20,865 nt of DNA from Haplomitrium mnioides. Lineage: Eukaryota > Marchantiophyta > Haplomitriopsida > Calobryales. The notes under the pieces were generated by a model. The model worked only from the letters and a program-made list of their open reading frames with translations. It was not told the DNA's origin and made no database searches. Both the position numbers and the translations under genes were made by a program. Positions 16,061-20,865 of the stretch are shown one piece after another (positions within the stretch are counted from its first letter, which is position 1; every line of letters begins with the position of its first letter). The stretch is taken from positions 1-20,865 of the forward strand of contig JBNGIS010020313.1 of assembly GCA_049999725.1 (NCBI GenBank), read 5' to 3'.

Positions 16061-16709
16061 CGGGTGGTTCTGAAAATTCGAGAATCGGATTTCGAAGGCG
16101 AGTGTTGTTCTTACACCAAGCTTCTGATGAGATTGATCGGCTGCTGTGAAGACTTCCTTTCTTGTGGAATCAAAGATGGCTGAATCGAAGAATGGAGATT
16201 GAATGATTGGTTTGTGATTGATTCAAGGGAAGGATGATTCGAAAGGAATTAAATGAATGTTGCAAACTGATCCCTGCAAGCTCCCTGTTGCGAAATCAAT
16301 CAAAAGAGGTTGCGAAGGAGAGTCTTTTACCTGTTGGGCATTGGAAGCTGAAAGAATGTTGCAACCATTTGAATAAGGCTGCATTAGAAATTCGAATGTC
16401 TGGCGGTGTTGCAGAATCAAATTTTGTGTTGGAATTGCGAATGACGAGGAATGAAGTGCGATCTGATTTGAATGAAGGATTCGAAATTATTGAAGAGATT
16501 TACGGATTGAGGGGAAGAATGGTCATGCGTAAGAGCTTGATGCGGGAAATAAGGTGAGAAATGTTGAAGCTGCAAGGGAGTCATCGATCGACGGAATTGG
16601 TGTTGTAATCAAAAGGAATTGAAAATTTTAAAGGGATGAGTAAGAATTGGAAGCGAGCGGAAGGAGGTTCGAAGGGAGTCTGCGGTTCGAAGAAGGCTTC
16701 GGAAAGCCG

Positions 16710-16830
16710 CCTTCCTATGTGAGGAACCTCAGTTAATGGGGTTTCGATTTGTTTTCCGAAGTGGGACACCCCGGTTAAAATGGTTCCGATGGGGATTACG
16801 AAGTGGAGAGCACCGGTTAGGAAGGTTGCT
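16710..16830 (+). repeat. Three-unit 42-bp cassette, copy C
   Basis: Units at 16710-16751, 16752-16793 and 16794-16830, of type YTTNCGAAGTGGGACACCCCGGTTAAAATGG plus TTCCGATGGG. This copy lies about 1.15 kb after copy B in the same insertion and is followed by the same GAAAGTTCGAA motif. Confidence 0.85.
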
Positions 16831-18398
16831 TTCCGAGGAGATTAACGGAAGGATGATTGGCGAAATTGCAATGAAGCGAAGCAGTGATATATGAAACGGC
16901 AACTTATTAGTGTTTGGCACGAAAAGGAAAGGTGAGCGAAGAGGAAAGTTAAATGGCGAATCAGTGATTTATTGTGGTTTCGGTGTGGAAGTTGAACCGA
17001 AAGTTCGAAAGCTCCAAAGGGCAAAACGGCTACTCTATGGAATTTGAAAAGTTCAAACTTGAAGCGGAAGAGTTAGTGAAACTTTGGAATTAGCATAAGA
17101 ACAATTAGTAGTGATTTTTTCTTATGGCGAGCGAAGTCCGCGTAAGTTAGTGAAAGAGCGTTATTTAGTTTAAGAATGGCTTGTGAGTTGTTAGTTCTTA
17201 TTGTAAACTTAGTGTAAAGAAGTTAGAGCATGTAGAGAAGCAAGTTAGTTTGAATTGGAATTAGAATGGCTGTTATTGTCAGCTGAGCAGGACAGCGGGT
17301 ACAAGCCTGTTGGCAAGTTCCTATTTTGCTGGTTAGTCTCATTGTACAATTTTTGTGCTTCAAGGATTCAAGATCAATTGTTGTTTGTCTGTGAGGTTTT
17401 TCCCATGTTCTTGGAAAAATTGCGGAAATTGGAAGAAGCAGTATGTGTGTGGAACAATGAATTGAGATCAGGTCCTGGTGGTAAGTGTTCTACAGGTTTT
17501 AGTTGAAGAAATCAGTCAGGTTGCATTAGGGGAGAGCATATGAGGGGGTGCCTGAGTGTCTTTTGCTGGTGGGTCTAGGTTCTGGATTCCAAATTGTGAT
17601 TTGTGGGGTGTTTGGTAGCAGTAAAATCTTATTTGAGTTATGTTCTACTCAAGGTTTTTGTAGGAGAGTTAGATTGTTAAATTCTTAAAGAGAGAACCTG
17701 ATGTGGTCAATCAGTCATGGGATGCTAGTTGGTGGGTTGCAGTAGAGCAAGGAGTGCTCAGATTTGTGTGTGCTTAGGGACTAGGTGGGCATTTCACAAG
17801 AAAAAAGAATAGTGGGTGGTTGGAGGAACAACAGTTGGATGTGAGATCAGGAGGGTCCTTCCATAGCTGAGTTCTCAACATCAAGCTCTGGGATATATTG
17901 GGTTGGAGTGGCCTGAATATCTAGTTTGAGGGAAGTGAGGTGTTGTAATGAAGGTAGGCACTGGAGTGTTGGTTTGAGAGTTCCTAGCAAGTTGGGGAAC
18001 TGGTTGCTTGTGAATTTCTCTTATTCAGCTTCTGTTTAAAATCAGCCTGTACAGCAGCTTTCTTATCTTAGAAGTGTCAGTCATGCAGTTTGAGTAATTC
18101 TTGGCTTTTGTTGTATTATAGTAAGTAGTAGTAGTTTATGTGTTTGGTTTTGTGAAGAAAGGTTGTCAGTCCTAGAGTGGAGAGAGGTCCATCTCTAAAC
18201 TGATAGAGTGTAGTTTCAAAACTCTTTAAAGAATATGGAAAGTCGGTAAAAGTGGATTAAGAGCAGACTTCTATATAGATCTTGCGTGGTTTGATCTCGG
18301 GTTGTTCTTTTCGGGGTTGGAGTGCCACTGTTGTGCTACGACAATAAAACACTAAGGATTTAAAATCTCAAAAATGCAGATCTTAGAGGCATTTTTGG

Positions 18399-18413
18399 AA
18401 AAAAAAAAAAAAA
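18399..18413 (+). repeat. A15 tract at the insertion's right end
   Basis: Fifteen consecutive A directly before the right flanking repeat, consistent with a poly(A) tail of a retroposed copy. Confidence 0.85.
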
Positions 18414-18726
18414 GAACTATCTGGTAAAGAAGTTTTTGTGCATCAGTGGATGGAAAATGCTTTCCAGGGACATTGCGAGAGAATGCCCACTGATACAGTG
18501 TACAATTTTCTCTATAATTTTACAAAATGGGAAGTTTATAACTACTACACAACTTATTTGAAAGAGAAAGATCTCGATTGTATTCTAAGTTTCTTGGGTT
18601 TTACAAAACATTGGAGAACTCATTTTCCAAATGTAAAAATTCCAAAATGCAATAGATTTGTTGTTTGTGAAACATGCAAAGAAATATAATTTTTGCGAGA
18701 AAAATCTGTCTTCGAGTCTAACAGAG
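18414..18726 (+). pseudogene. Transposase-like gene, middle exon
   Basis: The plus frame reads SGKEVFVHQWMENAF, ERMPTDTVYNFLYNFTKWEV, then FTKHWRTHFPNVKIPKCNRF and CETCKE. The order W-x(n)-M-P, K-x-x-V-Y-x-x-Y, FPNVKIPK-x-x-R-F and a C-x-x-C pair matches the segment that lies between the N-terminal Cys region and the catalytic core in the same transposase-like family as 13235-14500. One TAA follows CKEI; the exon then closes in SNR at AGAG|GTAACA (18726/18727). It is the direct continuation of the gene interrupted by the 14502-18413 insertion. Confidence 0.68.
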
Positions 18727-19483
18727 GTAACAAATTTTCTTCTCTTTTGACACTTTTGGCTAATCCATTCTCTTTTTTCTAGACTTAAAGATTAGTTCTA
18801 GAGATTATATGTTTTCTCAACTTACAACCAAAAGATTTTTTTTGTGAAGTTATATAGCAAAGAAGATTTGAGTCGAATAGTTTTTAGCAAGTTGAGTTGT
18901 GAGAAGAGTGTCTATGTTTGCATAGAATTTGTTGTTTTATATTTTAATTTTAACCTTATCTACAGTCAAAAAAAGCGAGAAAATGAATTTGATTCTTGGT
19001 GGTTTCCTTAGCCTTACGACAAGTTTTGTTTTCGTTCCTTTAAATCAAGAGCTTTTGTAAAAAAAAATTGAAAGAATCATTTTTGTTGTTCGCCAATCCT
19101 ATTTGCGCATAGGATTTGTTGTTTCTTTTAAAACCAGTCGCGACAACAGTCACAACAAGCCATGATATTGGTGTTGTTGTCTTGGTCCTATGCGACATTC
19201 GATCATTTGTTATCTCCACTCATCCTTAACGCTCAGAGGATGTGTTATGGTGCCTTTTGTTTGCAAATCTTGTTTTTCTCTTTTCGAAATAGATTTTCTT
19301 TTTTTCAAATTGCGTAAAGTTTATTTTAAGTCTTTTACAAATTGTTTTGTTTCTACAAATTCAAACATTTGTTTAAGATGACTTGAATGTTTGTGGCACC
19401 TAAGGTTGTGGCTTGAAGTTACAAGTATCGACATATGTTTTACTGAACTAATTTTATGTCCTTCGTGCTTTGTGATGATGTAG
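18727..19483 (+). other. Putative 757-bp intron of the transposase-like gene
   Basis: It begins GTAACA and ends TGATGTAG. The upstream exon ends in phase 1 (one G) and the downstream exon supplies TC, giving an in-frame Val codon, so the two coding blocks join without a shift. It contains two related phrases with small dyads (CTATGTTTGCATAG at about 18911 and CCTATTTGCGCATAGG at about 19098), each followed by ATTTGTTGTTT, which resemble the minisatellite core. Confidence 0.62.
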
Positions 19484-20130
19484 TCAAATATAATCGTCAA
19501 TTGTTTCTTCATTGTGACCAACAAATGAAATAAAGATCAAAACTTGCAAACCATTAAAGAAAATGTTATATCGATGGTCAAAAGTACTTGGGAATTGTCA
19601 TTGATGGAATGGATTAGAAGAAAATTGCTATTCCACACTGGCCTTTGCCACCAAAAAACATTGATAAAGATTGTTTGGTGGGTGTGCATGTTGTTGGTGC
19701 CTTAATATTCATTCATGCTCTTTCTTCGAGGGTCTTCTTAATGTACAGAAACTTGAGAAGCGAATCTAATTTGATAGTTATTGTGTTTAACAAAATATTA
19801 TATGACTTTGAAGGCTCGTTGCCTCTAACTTTGTATCTTCAATTGGACAACACGACATGAGAAAATAAGAATTCTATCATGTTTGGATATCTTAGTCTCC
19901 TTATTGCCAAGAATGTTTTTTGAAAAATCAAGATGGGATTTCTCATGGTTGGCCATACTCATGATTAAATCGATCAAATGTTCAGTCGATTCTTAAAACG
20001 TTTTAAACGTGTCAAAGCTTTCACGACTACAAGTCTTAGCGAGGCGTTTCAATTATCCTATAATCCTAAACCTCAAGTGACTCTTTTGTTGGAAACTTGG
20101 GATTTTGAAATGTTTCTATAGCAACGCCCT
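19484..20130 (+). pseudogene. Transposase-like gene, catalytic core exon (DDE/D type)
   Basis: A single plus frame runs through YNRQLFLHCDQQMK, QKYLGIVIDGMD, LVGVHVVGALIF, LPLTLYLQLDNTT, FGYLSLLIAKNVF and FLMVGHTHD followed by IDQMFSRFLKRF. Candidate catalytic acids are D at 19603-19605 (IDGMD), D at 19846-19848 (QLDN) and D at 19963-19965 (GHTHD-x-ID). This set, especially G-H-T-H-(D/E)-x-I-D-Q, is the signature of a widespread eukaryotic transposase-like family (DUF7869-type, number from memory) with a predicted RNase H fold, expected to cut and join DNA strands. Stops: TAA, TAA, TAG (19615), TGA (19858), TGA (19921), TAA (19966), and TAG near 20118; no frameshift within the core. Confidence 0.75.
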
Positions 20131-20865
20131 CTATGGTTCAAAGGATACGTGATATTACTTTAAATCAACAATTCAAGTTCCAGTTAAATGATTCCAAGGC
20201 AAAGATTTGGAGCAAGCAGTTTTCAACAGATGAAATTTGGCTACTTGCGGATGGTATTTGTCAACTCGAGTGCCTACCTAAAGTGGACAAAGAATTTTTT
20301 AGTTCAATGTTGATTCCTCTCAAGGCATATTCTGAAATCCAACAAATTCAAATGGAAGAAAGATAAGTAGATGCCGAGAAAGTTGTATTTTCAATAAGGG
20401 ACAACATAAGTGAGGACTGCTACAAGTTCTTTACAAATTTTGATATTCAATGGTGGAATGACTTTTTTCTTGCCTAACAAGAGATTGCGGCCTACATCTT
20501 TGAAAAAACAAATAACAACTCGAAGCAGAATTTACCTTTCCACCTTCACAACAATCAAACTTTTGTAATGATTCTCAAAATGTTTGTCTAGATTCTCAAC
20601 TTAATGCTCAATAGACACAAGAAGATACACTGATACAACAAATATTTTCTACACCTCAAGCAATCTATAATGGAGCACCAAGGCTGCAAGAAGGGACTCT
20701 TTTGCACAATACTCAATACATGCATAAATTTGGCAATCTACATGAGATGAAAGCTAGAATGTTTAGTTGTGTTGTTGCATCTTTGGATCCAAAGGGCAGA
20801 CTGTTTTGGATTGCCAACGTTCTCAAAGTTTTGTCATTTGATGAGGAAGATCCTCCAAACCCGAA
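20131..20865 (+). pseudogene. Transposase-like gene, C-terminal part, runs off the window
   Basis: After a frame change near 20120 the frame 20133-20366 reads IRDITLNQQFKFQLN and WSKQFSTDEIWLLADGICQL, matching the region after GHTHD in this family, where a Q-F-(K/R)-F segment and a K-Q-(F/W)-S-T-D string are usual. Coding-like sequence continues in broken frames. The last 115 bases give MFSCVVASLDPKGRLFWIAN and FDEEDPPNP, resembling the family's C-terminal F-W-I-x-x-V module. The gene continues beyond 20865. Confidence 0.6.

Larger units (their letters stand above)
14502..18413 (+). mobile_element. 3.9-kb noncoding insertion in the transposase-like gene, A-tailed
   Basis: The transposase homology stops at about 14500 and resumes at 18414. 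The insert ends in a run of 15 A (18399-18413) immediately before the right copy of the direct repeat, which resembles target-primed retroposition. Inside are two copies (B, C) of the three-unit cassette and blocks collinear with the 6710-9676 insertion: ACTTATGGG near its start (14891), TCTGTGAGGTTTTTCCC (17388-17404) and GGGGTGCCTGAGTGTC (17545-17560). No protein domain is seen; the open frames inside, up to 107 codons, lack motifs. It may be several nested elements rather than one. Just before the A run, ATGCAGATCTTAGAGGC resembles the start of a copia gag, a weak hint. Confidence 0.6.

Noticed and set aside
16234-16557. Plus-strand 107-codon open frame
   Set aside because: No domain or homologous frame in the related insertion; GAA-rich repeat DNA easily gives such open frames.
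14494-18429. Interpreting the 3.9-kb interruption as an intron
   Set aside because: There is no pyrimidine tract before 18414 (the sequence is A15), and the flanks carry a direct repeat, which fits an insertion better.

Overview
This window looks like nuclear DNA of a land plant, probably one with a large, repeat-rich genome. The evidence is remnants of Ty3/gypsy chromoviruses (integrase plus chromodomain), spliceosomal introns with GT..AG borders and T-rich acceptors, several unrelated minisatellite periods, and two 100-N scaffold gaps (4100-4199 and 12908-13007). I cannot name the species. No intact protein-coding gene is visible. Every recognisable coding region carries in-frame stops or frameshifts, so this is layered, decaying mobile and repeat DNA.

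Layout on the plus strand. 1-870 holds a CT microsatellite and unassigned DNA. 871-3709 is Ty3/gypsy remnant 1: protease end, RT deleted, RNase H, integrase, chromodomain, 3' LTR with ABRE/G-box motifs. 3710-4900 is AT-rich DNA, a gap and a 37-bp minisatellite. 4915-5965, minus strand, holds two exons of a degenerate beta-class DNA N6/N4 methyltransferase. About 5966-11101 is Ty3/gypsy remnant 2, split inside its integrase by a 2967-bp insertion (6710-9676) flanked by CTTCC. 11102-12731, minus strand, holds two more exons that appear to be the 5' half of the same methyltransferase gene; their intron is filled by a 23-24 bp minisatellite. 13090-20865, plus strand, is a degenerate multi-exon transposase-like gene (first Asp in IDGMD, QLDN, GHTHD-x-ID), interrupted by a 3.9-kb insertion (14502-18413) and running off the window.

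The most interesting reading is that, with the insertions mentally removed, a DNA methyltransferase gene (minus) and a DDE-type transposase-like gene (plus) lie head to head, 358 bp apart including one gap. This may be one composite plant DNA transposon carrying its own DNA-modifying enzyme. Minisatellites sharing a GCGCATRGACTC-like core but with different periods (37, 29, 23-24 and 30 bp) sit in or beside both genes. A second repeat family, with cassettes of three 41-42 bp units, is present in both large insertions (three cassettes in all). Assignments of protein families are from motif recognition only; no database search was run.
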